A DNA stretch of 64,000 nucleotides, from contig JANNOM010000070.1 in assembly GCA_031399065.1 (NCBI GenBank), positions 1 through 64,000 of the forward strand, written 5' to 3'. Under the pieces are notes generated by a model. The model did no database searches. It saw only the letters and a list, made by a program, of their open reading frames with translations, and was not told the origin of the DNA. This stretch comes from JADCRZ01 sp031399065 (GTDB taxonomy: Bacteria; Bacteroidota; Bacteroidia; Chitinophagales; Chitinophagaceae). This document shows positions 33,060 through 42,972 of this stretch, in pieces (within the stretch, counting starts at the first letter, position 1; each line of letters begins with the position of its first letter). The translations under genes were made by a program, and so were the position numbers.

Positions 33060-34859
33060 TCACCGGACGATGGTGATCGTTCCCTTAATCGTTTTCGTAC
33101 CGCTGCTTTTTGAATAGGAACAGTACCAGGTAAAGGTTCCGTTAAGCCGGTTGCCGCCATTGTTGTTGCCATCCCAACCGCGGGTATAATCTTTGGTCTC
33201 AAATACCTTTTGTCCCCAGCGATTATATATAGACAGGTAAAATTTACTGACCCCGCTACCTGCATTAAGGGCTCTGAAGATGTCGTTGATGCCGTTACCA
33301 TCAGGAGTAAAGCCGGAAGGGAAATAAATATCGCAGGGACCTTCTTTAATAGTAATAATGTCGGTCGAAGGCCCACAGTCATTGTCGACCAGTACTTCAT
33401 ACGTGCCAGGTGTTTTTACCACATAGGAGCTTCCGGTAGATCCATCGTCCCAAAGGTAGGCGGCAAAATTACCGGGGTTCAGTACGATGGAATCGCCCGC
33501 ACACAATACGGTGTCCCTGCCCAGGAAGGGAGTGCGGGAAGCAATTAGCGTAAGGTTAAGAATACGTACGGAATCGCATCCGTTTACGCTTTGGAAAACA
33601 TCAGTATAGGAACCCGCCGCGGCATAACCTTCCACTGCCTGACCTTGGCACACGGAAGCGTCAACAACGGTACGAAAGCCGGAGAGCACATTCAGGTTAA
33701 GCGTTCGGACGCTGTCGCAGCCACCGGCACTGGTGAAGTTGTCAGTATAGGTACCCGGAGTAGTATATCCTTCGTACGATTTACCCTGGCATATATAGGC
33801 TTCTGTTGAAGTGGCGATGGTATACGGACCAATAGCAATTGTCTTGAACAGGCTATCCTTGCACCCGTTATTGTCTGTCAGCACCAGCTTAACGGGCTGA
33901 CTGGCTACATTTCCAAAATTATGCGTGATAGCCGGGCCGCTGGCGGTATTTCCATTACCAAGATCCCAGTTCCAACCGGCTACCGGTATGGCAGGATCGG
34001 TAACCGAACCCAATAGATCAAAGGTTTTACATCCTGTAACGGCCTCTGTAATGTTTACCTGGTAACAGGAACTTATTGGTGCGGGATCTGTACGGGTAGC
34101 GCTTATAAGTTGCCCGATAAAGCGATTGTTTACCCGGCTGACTGCATTATTCCCGCCCGGTTCATTGGCGTCAAACCAGGCAACCAGTCCTGTTTGCGGA
34201 AGCGTAAGGCATGAACTCATTTGCGCTGCGATCTCGACCGGAGTAAGTGCTCTGTTCCAGAAACGCACTTCGTCAACGGACAAGTTGCCTGCACTTGCAC
34301 GCACGGAAGCGTTACCTATAAAGGTAGACCGGCTCTGGTTAAGGCGGTTGGATATTATTTGAGCAGAGAGGCTGTTAAAGCCAACCTGTGTACCATTCAG
34401 ATATATCATTGCTGCTGGCGCATTGTAATCACAAACAGCCGCCAGATGATACCAGGTATTAAGTGCAAGTGGGGCCGTTGATTCGGCTACCCTTACCGAG
34501 TTGGTTGTTCCATTATCCGATACGCTGAAACAAAGTGCCCCCGGTGTGGGACCAAAACCAAACCCCAGTAAAATATCCTGGAAAGCGACTCCGTCTTCCG
34601 TACTGATAATGACGGACTGGTTAACGACCGGGCCATTCAGACGAAACCAGGCTTCCCAGGTAAAACTATTGGTATTGTATAATTCGTTCAAAGTAGCGGG
34701 AGCTGTGGGATTTATAACCACGGTGGATTGATCGGCCACCCTGAAATTATAAGAGGACTTGCAAAAACCATTCTGAGCCTGAACGATACCAGGCATCCAT
34801 CCCCACTCGATCAGGAGGACGACCGTCACCACAGCACACATTCTTTTTACCGATACCAT
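33060..34859 (-). CDS. LamG and PKD-domain secreted protein with T9SS type B (gliding-motility-type) C-terminal domain
   Basis: A 599-aa surface or secreted protein. A signal peptide (start MVSVKRMCAVVTVVLLIEWG) is followed by a LamG/concanavalin-like domain about 40-215 (NSFTWEAWFRLNGP, NTWYHLAAVCDY, LSVDEVRFWNRALTP), a PKD domain near 280-345 (WNWDLGNGN), repeated short modules of the kind IxQGKSYEGYTTPGTYTD and VCQGQAVEGYAAAGSY, and the C-terminal block YFPSGFTPDGNGINDIF, FYLSIYNRWGQKVFET, LNGTFTWYCSY. That block is the T9SS type B (gliding motility-associated) signal. Probably an adhesin or glycan-binding protein. Confidence 0.87.
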   Translation of the reverse strand: MVSVKRMCAVVTVVLLIEWGWMPGIVQAQNGFCKSSYNFRVADQSTVVINPTAPATLNELYNTNSFTWEAWFRLNGPVVNQSVIISTEDGVAFQDILLGFGFGPTPGALCFSVSDNGTTNSVRVAESTAPLALNTWYHLAAVCDYNAPAAMIYLNGTQVGFNSLSAQIISNRLNQSRSTFIGNASVRASAGNLSVDEVRFWNRALTPVEIAAQMSSCLTLPQTGLVAWFDANEPGGNNAVSRVNNRFIGQLISATRTDPAPISSCYQVNITEAVTGCKTFDLLGSVTDPAIPVAGWNWDLGNGNTASGPAITHNFGNVASQPVKLVLTDNNGCKDSLFKTIAIGPYTIATSTEAYICQGKSYEGYTTPGTYTDNFTSAGGCDSVRTLNLNVLSGFRTVVDASVCQGQAVEGYAAAGSYTDVFQSVNGCDSVRILNLTLIASRTPFLGRDTVLCAGDSIVLNPGNFAAYLWDDGSTGSSYVVKTPGTYEVLVDNDCGPSTDIITIKEGPCDIYFPSGFTPDGNGINDIFRALNAGSGVSKFYLSIYNRWGQKVFETKDYTRGWDGNNNGGNRLNGTFTWYCSYSKSSGTKTIKGTITIVR

Positions 34860-35131
34860 ATCGCCGGAATAGTTAATTAACGAAGGTTTTACGAACTTAC
34901 AGGATTTCCGGAACCCGGGGTGCTATTTGCCAAAATTTAATATAGGGATCAGTGATCAAAATCCCGGCGTAAACGCAGATTCGAAACGGGCGGTTAAAAT
35001 TAACGGATACAGATCATGTAATTTACAGCCAGCTCCGTTTTAATCGCGTAATGGCATCACGGTCGTTATAAGGTTATAATACCTGCTTAGATGTCCATTT
35101 CACACAACTAATTCCTGTAACAAAGCATTGA

Positions 35132-36610
35132 TCATTTTTTTTCATCTAACCCCGTTAAATCGGAAACGACATGTATCTTTCCCGGACCTTCTTCCACCTT
35201 CGCAGAAAAGGCTTCACCAGCTTCGTTACTACCCACTGTTTTAACCCATATTTCTTTTCCTTTACTGTTATTTCTCACGAGCGTGTAAGTTCCGGAAGTA
35301 TTGAAAGTGCAGTTGATAAAACTGACGTGTGTTTTGGGGTAAAATGCATAGTCGGCCGCATGCCCGAATTCGATCCAGTTATTCCTGAGTGACGAATTAC
35401 GGACAGCAATAACATTGCAGGGCGTCGACACACTGATCAATGCTTTTTTGTTCTCGCTGATCATATGGATGTTTTCAAAAGAAAGCGGGCCCTGCACCGG
35501 TAGCGTGGCACCCGGGTAATACGAGTGCGACCATTTGTTACTGTAACTCATTACCTGAAATGGAACCCGGTTACTTTTTAAAAATATGTCGCGGAATATT
35601 ACATTCTTTACAACGGCCGTATGAATCGTATCTACCTGGAACATCAGCCAGTTAATGCTATCCAGTACTTTCATGCCACTGGTAAAAGAAGGCCGGGTTT
35701 CTGACCGGTACACCCTGTTGTCGAGTGCGGCTACCACCCGGTAGATGCGGCCGTTCGAGACAACGGCATCTCCATGTTTTACTTCGATGCCCGGCTTCCA
35801 GTCTACCCATGCCGACGCAACGATTTTGGAAAATGCACCTTCGAGGTAATCGTCGGGAATATCCGAACAGTTTTCAATAACACCGTCTTCCAGGTTACCG
35901 AATTCGGGATTGGCACTCACCCAATCGCCCGGTACCAGTGCTATTGCATCGTCGCCCGTCTGGAAAACCCCGTTGCTTATCCTGAACCGTTTGCCCGGTC
36001 CCAGATGAATACCATCCTTTTTCCCGGTGATGATCACATCATTGATCAAAAGGTCCTCAAAAGTGCAGATATGCAATGCAAACTGGCCATTCACTAAGCC
36101 CGAACACCTGAATCGTTCGATCTTAATGTCTTTCACGTAAAAAAATGCCACATGACCCCGCAGGCCATAGATGGTGCTCATGGGCAAATCAACGTTATTC
36201 ACTCTTATATCAAGACCGGTGATAGTAATATTGTGATTGTATATCCTCGTTAAAGCTCCTTTATTAAGAAAGACATGGGTAAACCGACCGTTCTCGTTCG
36301 ATTTTTCAATAATGACACCATTACCAAAAACCAGCGAAGTATTATCGCCGATGAAGGCTGTCCCGGACATCCTGTATCTGCCTGTTTTACTTATTACAAT
36401 CGTTCCTCCTTTATCTATGGCCGCCTGCAAAGCTTTTGTGTTGTTAACACCCGACTGCGTCGGCAGAAATCCAAAATCCGCCGCGTCTATAAAACCGCCC
36501 TTTTTTTTAGATGGTTGCTCCTGGGTTTTACTGAAACGGGCAGTAGCCGATAATGAAGGGATAAAAACCGGCGATAGCAGAAAGATCAAAATGTAGAACT
36601 GATATTTCAT
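35132..36610 (-). CDS. GH28-like/pectate-lyase-superfamily beta-helix protein
   Basis: A 492-aa exported protein; the ATG at 36610 gives a signal peptide MKYQFYILIFLLSPVFIPSL. The opening IDAADFGFLPTQSGVNNTKALQAAID is the pectate lyase 3/GH28 start, and the beta helix continues with NITITGLDIRVNN, IHLGPGKRFRIS and QTGDDAIALV. The TGDDAIA motif is the polygalacturonase-type Asp pair of GH28. The insertion around YLEGAFSKIVASAWVDW and the later WSHSYYPG region are unusual for plain polygalacturonases. It acts on a polysaccharide outside the cytoplasm, substrate unknown. No LacI-type operator was seen upstream. Confidence 0.8.
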   Translation of the reverse strand: MKYQFYILIFLLSPVFIPSLSATARFSKTQEQPSKKKGGFIDAADFGFLPTQSGVNNTKALQAAIDKGGTIVISKTGRYRMSGTAFIGDNTSLVFGNGVIIEKSNENGRFTHVFLNKGALTRIYNHNITITGLDIRVNNVDLPMSTIYGLRGHVAFFYVKDIKIERFRCSGLVNGQFALHICTFEDLLINDVIITGKKDGIHLGPGKRFRISNGVFQTGDDAIALVPGDWVSANPEFGNLEDGVIENCSDIPDDYLEGAFSKIVASAWVDWKPGIEVKHGDAVVSNGRIYRVVAALDNRVYRSETRPSFTSGMKVLDSINWLMFQVDTIHTAVVKNVIFRDIFLKSNRVPFQVMSYSNKWSHSYYPGATLPVQGPLSFENIHMISENKKALISVSTPCNVIAVRNSSLRNNWIEFGHAADYAFYPKTHVSFINCTFNTSGTYTLVRNNSKGKEIWVKTVGSNEAGEAFSAKVEEGPGKIHVVSDLTGLDEKK

Positions 36611-36870
36611 CTGGCTTATTTTAAGAAGTAACATCCTTTATTATTTAAATCATTCGTTAAAGTATACAAACATATCGTTCATACTCGCCACAAAAAAATA
36701 ATATTCTATTTATTTAAAATTAGTGGTTACTGTTTTCATTCATGCTATCGGGCTGCAGGACAAGTAATAAATACCACTATTTAATGTCCCGCCATCATAA
36801 TGGTAATGCTGGCACAATTATTTAATATTGTTAAAAAGAGTAACATTTTTAACTTTTAAAATTTTCTATC

Positions 36871-37020
36871 ATGGGCAATCTACTTTACATCATCGCAGTC
36901 ATCCTTATCATAGGATGGGCTATCGGCTTTTTTGGTTACGCGGCGGGGGGGCTTATTCATATTTTACTGGTAATCGCCATCATTTTATTCCTGTTGAAAG
37001 TAATCAGACGGACGGCCTAA
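36871..37020 (+). CDS. Small lmo0937-family (DUF5670) membrane protein
   Basis: A 49-aa protein that starts MGNLLYIIAVILIIGWAIG and continues through GGLIHILLVIAIILFLL to a basic end (KVIRRTA). Two hydrophobic helices around a glycine turn are the whole family pattern. Members are small inner-membrane proteins often induced by stress, function unknown. It lies 110 bp before another small protein gene and shares its downstream terminator. Confidence 0.85.
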   Translation: MGNLLYIIAVILIIGWAIGFFGYAAGGLIHILLVIAIILFLLKVIRRTA

Positions 37021-37130
37021 CCGGCAAATTTCCATTATTGGCAACAATCAATATCTGCATACAATGACTGCAGTAACAACTTTGTTGCCATCATGGAGGA
37101 AAAGCAATTATGTAAAATAAAAAATATTTT

Positions 37131-37331
37131 ATGAGAAAGTCACGTATAATACCATCTAACTTAGCTCCTTTAATAGCGGGAGTTGGGGCTGCCGTAGCCC
37201 TGGGAGTAGCGGGCTACAAATTATTCCGCAAAAGCCGCAGCAGCGGTAACGCGAACCAACAGCAGCCAAGAGTCAAACATTCTCACATCAGGAAGAGCAA
37301 ACACGCACATGAGCCGTCTTATCCGGCTTAA
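37131..37331 (+). CDS. Small protein with one membrane helix and a basic tail
   Basis: A 66-aa protein: a short basic start MRKSRIIPSNLAPLI, one hydrophobic helix AGVGAAVALGVAGYKLF, then a hydrophilic tail rich in Lys, Arg, Ser and His. Similar YtxH-like small proteins in Bacteroidota sit beside lmo0937-type genes. No function can be named. It ends 15 bp before a strong terminator, which supports expression with the 36871 gene. Confidence 0.65.
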   Translation: MRKSRIIPSNLAPLIAGVGAAVALGVAGYKLFRKSRSSGNANQQQPRVKHSHIRKSKHAHEPSYPA

Positions 37332-37346
37332 TATTTCTAAATGGAT

Positions 37347-37382
37347 AAGCCGACCGGGTCAATACCTTAGGTCGGCTTTTTT
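37347..37382 (+). terminator. Rho-independent terminator after the small-protein genes
   Basis: AAGCCGACC (37347-37355) pairs with GGTCGGCTT (37370-37378) around a 14-nt loop, followed by a run of six T. It ends the 36871/37131 transcript. Confidence 0.9.
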
Positions 37383-37494
37383 ATGACCGCTTTAGTCCTT
37401 TTGGCTGTTTTTGCGCTTCACCTCCGTACTTTCCATATTTAATACAATAAATACAGATTCAGAATGTTTTCAAAATTAGTCGATATATTGAAAC

Positions 37495-38169
37495 ATGAAA
37501 ATCCTGATTATTGAAGATGAACAGGCGCTCGCGCAAAGTATAGGAACCTACCTTTCGGATACGAACTACTTATGTGAATTTGCCGCTACGTTCGGTGAAG
37601 CCATGGAAAAAGTAGAGGTATACGAATATGATTGCATTTTACTGGATCTTATGCTGCCCGGCGGCGATGGTTTTAAAGTACTGGAAGAGTTGAAAGCGAT
37701 GAAAAAACAGGAAGGGGTTATTATCATCTCCGCCAAAAATTCGATAGAAGATAAAATAAAAGGGCTGGAAATGGGAGCCGACGATTATATGGCAAAGCCA
37801 TTCCATCTTTCCGAATTGGGCGCCCGCATCTATTCCGTTATAAGACGTAAATATTTTGGGAACGTAAATATTGTGGAGCAGAACGAACTAAAGATCGACC
37901 TGCTGGCTAAAGCTGTATCCGTAAATAACCGGGAAGTACCCCTCACGAAAAAAGAATTTGGCCTGCTGCTTTATTTTATCAGTAATAAAAACAGGGTAAT
38001 TTCCAAAAGCGCGCTCGCAGAGCACATTTCAGGTGATATTGCCGATATGTTCGATAACTATGATTTTGTTTACGCACATATTAAAAACCTTAAGAAAAAA
38101 CTAACGGAAGCAGGTTGTGAAAATCACCTGAAAACACTATACGGAACAGGCTATAAATGGGAAATATGA
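37495..38169 (+). CDS. OmpR-family response regulator
   Basis: A 224-aa regulator with a receiver domain (KILIIEDEQALA, phospho-acceptor Asp51 in ILLDLMLPGG, AKNS switch residues, Lys at KPF) and a C-terminal winged helix from about 125 (EVPLTKKEFGLLLYF, NYDFVYAHIKNLKKKL, TLYGTGYKWEI). Its stop overlaps the start of the histidine kinase gene, so the pair is translationally coupled. It probably controls the TonB-type receptor gene just downstream. Confidence 0.95.
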   Translation: MKILIIEDEQALAQSIGTYLSDTNYLCEFAATFGEAMEKVEVYEYDCILLDLMLPGGDGFKVLEELKAMKKQEGVIIISAKNSIEDKIKGLEMGADDYMAKPFHLSELGARIYSVIRRKYFGNVNIVEQNELKIDLLAKAVSVNNREVPLTKKEFGLLLYFISNKNRVISKSALAEHISGDIADMFDNYDFVYAHIKNLKKKLTEAGCENHLKTLYGTGYKWEI

Positions 38170-39209
38170 ACAAGTTACTGAACCAGTCGTTAAAACAATT
38201 CCTGGTCTACTCCGGCATTGTACTGGCATGCAGCATCCCGGTGTATTACATAGCCATCAGCATGCTGTGGCAGTATGAGCTGAGCGAACATCATATCATT
38301 CTGACACCGGAGGCCGACCGGGAGGACAGCTTCCTGATCATCGGCGCCGTCACGCTGCTCAGTGTATTTTTCTTCGCGCTACTGCTGGGTGGTTTTGTAT
38401 TGCTTAACCGGAGAATCTCCCGCCGGTTATGGCAGCCTTTTTACAGGAGCCTGGCCCAGATCAAAAACTTCAACCTGAACCAGCAGGCTAAATTGCCTTT
38501 TGAACCAACGAATATCGCCGAATTTGCCGAACTAAATGCGAGTCTGGATAAACTGATCGACGGTAATATTGCAGTATATGCGCAACAAAAAGAATTTGCC
38601 GATAACGCCTCCCACGAATTGCAAACACCCTTGTCCATCGTACAATCCAAACTGGAATTATTATTGCAAAGTCAGACCCTTAGGGACGAACAATACAAAC
38701 TGATAGAAGAAGCGGTACATGCGCTATTGCGGGTAGGGCGGATCAATAAAAATTTATTGCTGCTGACAAAAATCGAAAACAGCCAGTTTACCGAAAAAGA
38801 AGATATTGACCTTTCCGGTCTTGTGGAAGATACTGTTTTACAGTTCATTCCTTTTTCGCAAGACAAGGAACAGGAACTGCAAACAAGCCTTCTGCCCGGA
38901 ACCAGGGTACAGGGCAACAGGATGCTGATAGAAATTTTACTGAATAACCTTATGACCAACGCGATACGGCACAGTCCTCCCAGAAGCCCCATATCCATCG
39001 ATCTTTCCGGCAGCTCCCTGGTAATTGCGAATGCAGGAAGCGTGCCCCTAGATGCCAGCCAATTGTTCAAACGTTTTTCCAGCGCATCAACTCAAACACC
39101 GGGCACCGGCCTTGGTCTTTCTTTGATCCAACAGGTTTGTAACCGGTACAACTGGCAGGTGGTGTACGCTTACTATAATGGCCGGCATATTTTTTCGGTT
39201 CGCTTTTAA
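38166..39209 (+). CDS. Sensor histidine kinase, partner of the 37495 regulator
   Basis: A 347-aa kinase. ATG 38166 gives the common 4-bp ATGA overlap with the regulator stop; an in-frame ATG at 38157 is possible. Two membrane helices (FLVYSGIVLACSIPVYYI and LLSVFFFALLLGGFVLL) flank a very short periplasmic loop. A HAMP-like linker leads to the HisKA block FADNASHELQTPLS with His150 as phosphorylation site, then the N box NLMTNAIRHSP and a C-terminal GTGLGLSLI ATP-lid. The small sensing loop suggests membrane or metal/redox cues. Confidence 0.94.
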   Translation: MNKLLNQSLKQFLVYSGIVLACSIPVYYIAISMLWQYELSEHHIILTPEADREDSFLIIGAVTLLSVFFFALLLGGFVLLNRRISRRLWQPFYRSLAQIKNFNLNQQAKLPFEPTNIAEFAELNASLDKLIDGNIAVYAQQKEFADNASHELQTPLSIVQSKLELLLQSQTLRDEQYKLIEEAVHALLRVGRINKNLLLLTKIENSQFTEKEDIDLSGLVEDTVLQFIPFSQDKEQELQTSLLPGTRVQGNRMLIEILLNNLMTNAIRHSPPRSPISIDLSGSSLVIANAGSVPLDASQLFKRFSSASTQTPGTGLGLSLIQQVCNRYNWQVVYAYYNGRHIFSVRF

Positions 39210-39260
39210 TTCAGATTGTATTCAAAATTGATCCCTAACTAGCAGCCATAAACCTGACAG

Positions 39261-41672
39261 ATGAATATAAAATGGATAATTTATTTTTTGATATTGATAA
39301 TAACCGCTGCTGCTAAAGCGCAATCTCCCAAAGTGACGGTATCCGGCCTGGTAAAAGCGGCCAACACCCATACTCCCTTACCCTACGTAAATATTACGCT
39401 TAAAAAAGAAGCTGATAGTGCTTTTGTAGCAGGTACCATTTCGGGAGAAGACGGGCGATTCTCTTTAACTAATATCAGCGGTGGCAACTATTTAATCATA
39501 TTTTCTTATACCGGTTATGAACAAATGTTTCAGTCGGTACCTGTAGGACAGTTAAGCAGTTTCCTTGACCTGGGAAGTATCGCATTGGTACAAGGGGCAA
39601 AATCGCTCAGTGAAGTAATTGTGACCGGAACGCAGGAGACGGTTTCTTCCAGGATGGATAAAAAGACGTTTACCCTGGCTGACAATATCAGCCGGTCGGG
39701 CGGCTCTGCGCTGGAAGCTATGAAAAATCTTCCTGGTATCACTACCGGCCAGGACGGAAAAGTGCAATTACGCGGGAGCGACAAAGTAATGATCCTGGTA
39801 GATGGAAAACAAACCGCGTTAACCGGATTTGGAGGACAGGGTGGCCTCGATAACATCCCGGCGTCGGCCATTGAAAAAATTGAGATCATCAACAATCCTT
39901 CTGCGAGATACGACGCCAACGGCAATGCGGGCATTATCAACATCATTTATAAAAAAGAAAAAAAAGAAGGCTTTAACGGTAAGATTGGTTTAACAGGCGG
40001 CCTCGGCGCACTATGGATGAAAAGAGAAAACTATCCGTCGATACGGCCGCAGTATCAGCGTACGCCAAAGGTTAATCCATCCTTGTCGCTTAATTACCGG
40101 AAGAATAAAGTAAATGTTTTCCTCCAGGGTGACAATCTATATACCAGGACGCTGAATAAAAATGAGTTTGTAGAAAGGTTTTACGATGACGGCGATACGA
40201 TGAAACAGCAGACGAAAAGAAACAGGACTACCAACGTAGTAACGTTAAAAACAGGCGCAGACTGGTTTTTATCTTCTTCCAATACACTGACCCTTTCTGC
40301 GCTATTCAGCAGCGAAAAAATTCTCGACCGGGGAGACCAGCCTTTTTTTAATGGCGATCTTAAGCAAAGACAACGGCTTTGGCAGTTTCTGGAAGATGAA
40401 TTAAAAACCACAGTCACCGTTTCGGCGGGTTGGCAGCATGCATTCAGAAAACCGGGAAGGGTACTCAATGCCGGCTTTAATTACACCTTTCACCGGGAAG
40501 ATGAAAAATATTTCTTCACGAATATACTTCCTTCTTACACCGGCCTGGACTCGTTCAAGCTACTTTCCGATGAACACGTGGCGGATCTTAATGTAGATTA
40601 TGTACATCCCCTTAAACGCGGCCGGTTCGAAGCAGGCATAAAATTTCGCCGCAGGTACATACCGGTAAACATGCAATTTAAACCGGGTTTCAATTCTCCG
40701 CTGGACGTAAGTGCGGGCGGCTCGGCCGATTATGGAGAAACCATTCCGGCAGCTTATGGCAGTTATATTTTTGAAAACAACCGATTCGAGCTGGAAGCCG
40801 GGCTGCGGGTAGAATACGTAAGCCTGGAATATGATGTAAATCCCAATCACCCTACCTATACCAGTGACGGGTATAATTACTTCCGGCCTTTCCCTAACCT
40901 GCGCCTGGCCTATAAAATAAACGATGATAATAAACTGTCTTTTTTCTATAACCGACGGGTCGACCGACCCAACGAAGTGGATATCCGCATTTTTCCCAAA
41001 TACGATGATGCGGAAATAATCAAGGTAGGCAACCCGGCCCTTCGTCCCCAGTTTACATCCACCCTGGAGCTGGGTTATAAAACCAACTGGCGAACCGGTT
41101 TCCTGTTTTCGTCCATTTATCACAAGCGTATGGAAGCCACTATTACACGGATTGGCAGTGTAATACCGGGTAGCAACCTGATCTACAATATATTTCAGAA
41201 TGCCGGCAAAAGCTATACTACGGGTGCCGAGCTGGTATTTTCTCAAAAGCCCACTCCCTGGCTAACGCTAAACCTTAACCTGAACGGGTACCGGAACATC
41301 ATCGACTCCTTCACGGTAGTAAATAAATACCCTGTTGAAAATGTATTTAGCGCAGCCAGAGAAGATATTTATTCAGGCACCATTACGTTCAACGGAATAA
41401 TTAACCTGCCTAACCGGGTAAACCTGCAGCTTACGGCTATATACCAGGCACCCGACCTGGTACCGCAGGGAAAAACCTTCTCGCGTTTTTCCATCGACCT
41501 GGGTATTAAAAAAGGCATTCAGAACGGTAAAGGCGAATTGTTTTTAAATGCCACGGATGTGGCTAATACCTTACGGTTAAAAAAAGAAATTAGGGGAAAC
41601 GGATTCCGGTATATTAGCACCGATTATTATGAAACGCAGGTGTTCCGCTTCGGATATGGCTATAAATTTTGA
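39261..41672 (+). CDS. TonB-dependent-receptor-like outer-membrane beta-barrel protein
   Basis: An 803-aa outer-membrane protein with a signal peptide (MNIKWIIYFLILIITAAAKA), a carboxypeptidase-regulatory-like domain about 25-100 (VSGLVKAANTHTPLPYVNI), a plug (VIVTGTQETVSSRMDKKTF, LRGSDKVMILVDGKQTAL, IEKIEIINNPSARYDANG) and the OMP_b-brl_3 barrel (NLRLAYKINDDNKLSFFYNRRVDRP). This family follows two-component genes in many Bacteroidota and is not SusC. The cargo is unknown. It lies 51 bp after the kinase, so it is a target or partner of that system. Confidence 0.9.
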   Translation: MNIKWIIYFLILIITAAAKAQSPKVTVSGLVKAANTHTPLPYVNITLKKEADSAFVAGTISGEDGRFSLTNISGGNYLIIFSYTGYEQMFQSVPVGQLSSFLDLGSIALVQGAKSLSEVIVTGTQETVSSRMDKKTFTLADNISRSGGSALEAMKNLPGITTGQDGKVQLRGSDKVMILVDGKQTALTGFGGQGGLDNIPASAIEKIEIINNPSARYDANGNAGIINIIYKKEKKEGFNGKIGLTGGLGALWMKRENYPSIRPQYQRTPKVNPSLSLNYRKNKVNVFLQGDNLYTRTLNKNEFVERFYDDGDTMKQQTKRNRTTNVVTLKTGADWFLSSSNTLTLSALFSSEKILDRGDQPFFNGDLKQRQRLWQFLEDELKTTVTVSAGWQHAFRKPGRVLNAGFNYTFHREDEKYFFTNILPSYTGLDSFKLLSDEHVADLNVDYVHPLKRGRFEAGIKFRRRYIPVNMQFKPGFNSPLDVSAGGSADYGETIPAAYGSYIFENNRFELEAGLRVEYVSLEYDVNPNHPTYTSDGYNYFRPFPNLRLAYKINDDNKLSFFYNRRVDRPNEVDIRIFPKYDDAEIIKVGNPALRPQFTSTLELGYKTNWRTGFLFSSIYHKRMEATITRIGSVIPGSNLIYNIFQNAGKSYTTGAELVFSQKPTPWLTLNLNLNGYRNIIDSFTVVNKYPVENVFSAAREDIYSGTITFNGIINLPNRVNLQLTAIYQAPDLVPQGKTFSRFSIDLGIKKGIQNGKGELFLNATDVANTLRLKKEIRGNGFRYISTDYYETQVFRFGYGYKF

Positions 41673-41745
41673 TGTATATGATTTATGTAAAAGAATACTG
41701 ATCTCTTTTTTTTAATAGAAAAGGATCTTGCGAGAACAAGGTGCC

Positions 41746-42225
41746 TTATTGAAGGATCACCCGGGCACTTGTAATTCCCTGTTTTATTTTACCTGCTATG
41801 TTCAGTGCGCGTTCTATCCTTTTTTCAATTGATTTTGGCTGCGATACCAGGTAAAGTAAACTTCGCTTGTTACCGGCTGTAAGGGAATTAAATTTTGCGG
41901 CCGCTTCCGCATCCTGTTCCAGCACGGCTAAAAATTCTTCGGGTATCGCGAACTGGTATTTCGTTTGATCGGCCTCCAACTGCAAAGCAATGGCCTTACC
42001 TTTTTTGAGTGCCAGTTGTTTCATCACCGTTGCACCGAATTGAACATAATACCCGGTATCTTTCCTGGATAACAAAGCTGCATGAAAGCTTTGCGAAGCG
42101 ATAGTAACGATCAGTCTTTTATGGCCTGCTTTAAGAAAAGCGTCTGCGATGCTGGTAGAAATACCTATAAAGTGCATTCCTCCGCTGAATTTTTCGACGA
42201 CCGCATTTTTGATATTTTTTATCAT
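41746..42225 (-). CDS. DUF1905/YdeI-OmdA-type protein
   Basis: A 159-aa cytoplasmic protein. The ATG at 42225 is chosen because the longer start at 42306 overlaps the upstream gene and adds unrelated residues. The first half (GGMHFIGISTSIADAF, HAALLSRKDTGYYVQFG) is a DUF1905 barrel, and the second half (FNSLTAGNKRSLLYLVSQPKS, RIERAL) is the OmdA/YdeI segment. Members are linked to envelope-stress phenotypes but the biochemical role is open. The start codon lies 3 bp past the end of the small membrane protein gene. Confidence 0.8.
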   Translation of the reverse strand: MIKNIKNAVVEKFSGGMHFIGISTSIADAFLKAGHKRLIVTIASQSFHAALLSRKDTGYYVQFGATVMKQLALKKGKAIALQLEADQTKYQFAIPEEFLAVLEQDAEAAAKFNSLTAGNKRSLLYLVSQPKSIEKRIERALNIAGKIKQGITSARVILQ

Positions 42226-42227
42226 GT

Positions 42228-42470
42228 TTATTTTGTATGATACAAAAGTAAACAGAATAGCACCAGGGTTATAATCGTATGTACAAACAGCCAGGCCCTT
42301 TGCCATAAGGACCTGGCTGCAAATTTAACCTGCGGATCGAAGGGATCGAACACCGGGGCCAATGCCCAGAAAATAAAAGCCGTTGAGTGATCTTTACCGA
42401 TCAGGAGCAGCAATGCTGCCAGCACGAAAACCGCATACCCCCATATATATAAACGAGTCGTTGTTACCAT
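42228..42470 (-). CDS. Small two-helix membrane protein
   Basis: An 80-aa protein with helices YIWGYAVFVLAALLLLIG (near 8-25) and AWLFVHTIITLVLFCLLLY (near 58-77) separated by a loop with DPFDPQVKF. I do not recognise a named family. Tight spacing to the DUF1905 gene (stop at 42228, next start 42225) and the clean hydrophobic pattern support a real gene. Confidence 0.65.
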   Translation of the reverse strand: MVTTTRLYIWGYAVFVLAALLLLIGKDHSTAFIFWALAPVFDPFDPQVKFAARSLWQRAWLFVHTIITLVLFCLLLYHTK

Positions 42471-42592
42471 ACGCTTCTTTTAAATTATAACTATCCAGGT
42501 ACCCCGATGGGGCCGAAAACATTAATTAGTGTGTTTTTTCCTGTTTTTATTACAGGGCACCTGGATTTTAAATATTCGTTATAATGAAATGC

Positions 42593-42943
42593 CTACGCCA
42601 TAAAACGCTCCCTGATTATTCTCCCCTCTTCCCAATCCTGGATAGCCACTTCCACTACTTTCAATGGATTGCCATCTACATCAAAGTCAAAAGACCATAC
42701 CAGGAAACTGCGGTTACCTTTTACCACCTTACCCGAAAAGGAAAAATCTTTCACATTGGAAATCCGGGATGCAAATGCTTTTCCGTTTTCATAGTTGATG
42801 GCTTTACCCTTAACGGTAATACCATCCAGGTCTGTTTTTTCCAGGTCATCATGGTAAAATTTATCGAAGGCAATTTCCCATTTTCCTTCGCTTACCAATG
42901 CAACCAGTTCATCTAAGGCGGTGGATATTTGTTGTTCTGTCAT
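42593..42943 (-). CDS. NTF2-like/SnoaL-like protein
   Basis: A 116-aa alpha+beta-cone protein. It starts MTEQQISTALDELVALVSEGK and has FDKFYHDDLEKTDLDG with the short acidic turn of the family, then the curved strands FLVWSFDFDVDG and VVEVAIQDWEEGRIIRERF. NTF2-like folds serve as small isomerases, cyclases or binding domains. It is the last gene of a three-gene set after the SDR and peroxiredoxin genes, so it probably works with them. Confidence 0.8.
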   Translation of the reverse strand: MTEQQISTALDELVALVSEGKWEIAFDKFYHDDLEKTDLDGITVKGKAINYENGKAFASRISNVKDFSFSGKVVKGNRSFLVWSFDFDVDGNPLKVVEVAIQDWEEGRIIRERFMA

Positions 42944-42972
42944 CTTTATATTTTTGATGGTTATTATTTCTG

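Noticed and set aside
39068..39077. CAAACGTTTT, near-match to the LacI operator
   Set aside because: It is inside the histidine kinase coding sequence, is single and not near a glycan-locus promoter.
40560..41246. 228-aa frame antisense to the TonB-type receptor
   Set aside because: Shadow of the receptor gene; no domain, no start signal.
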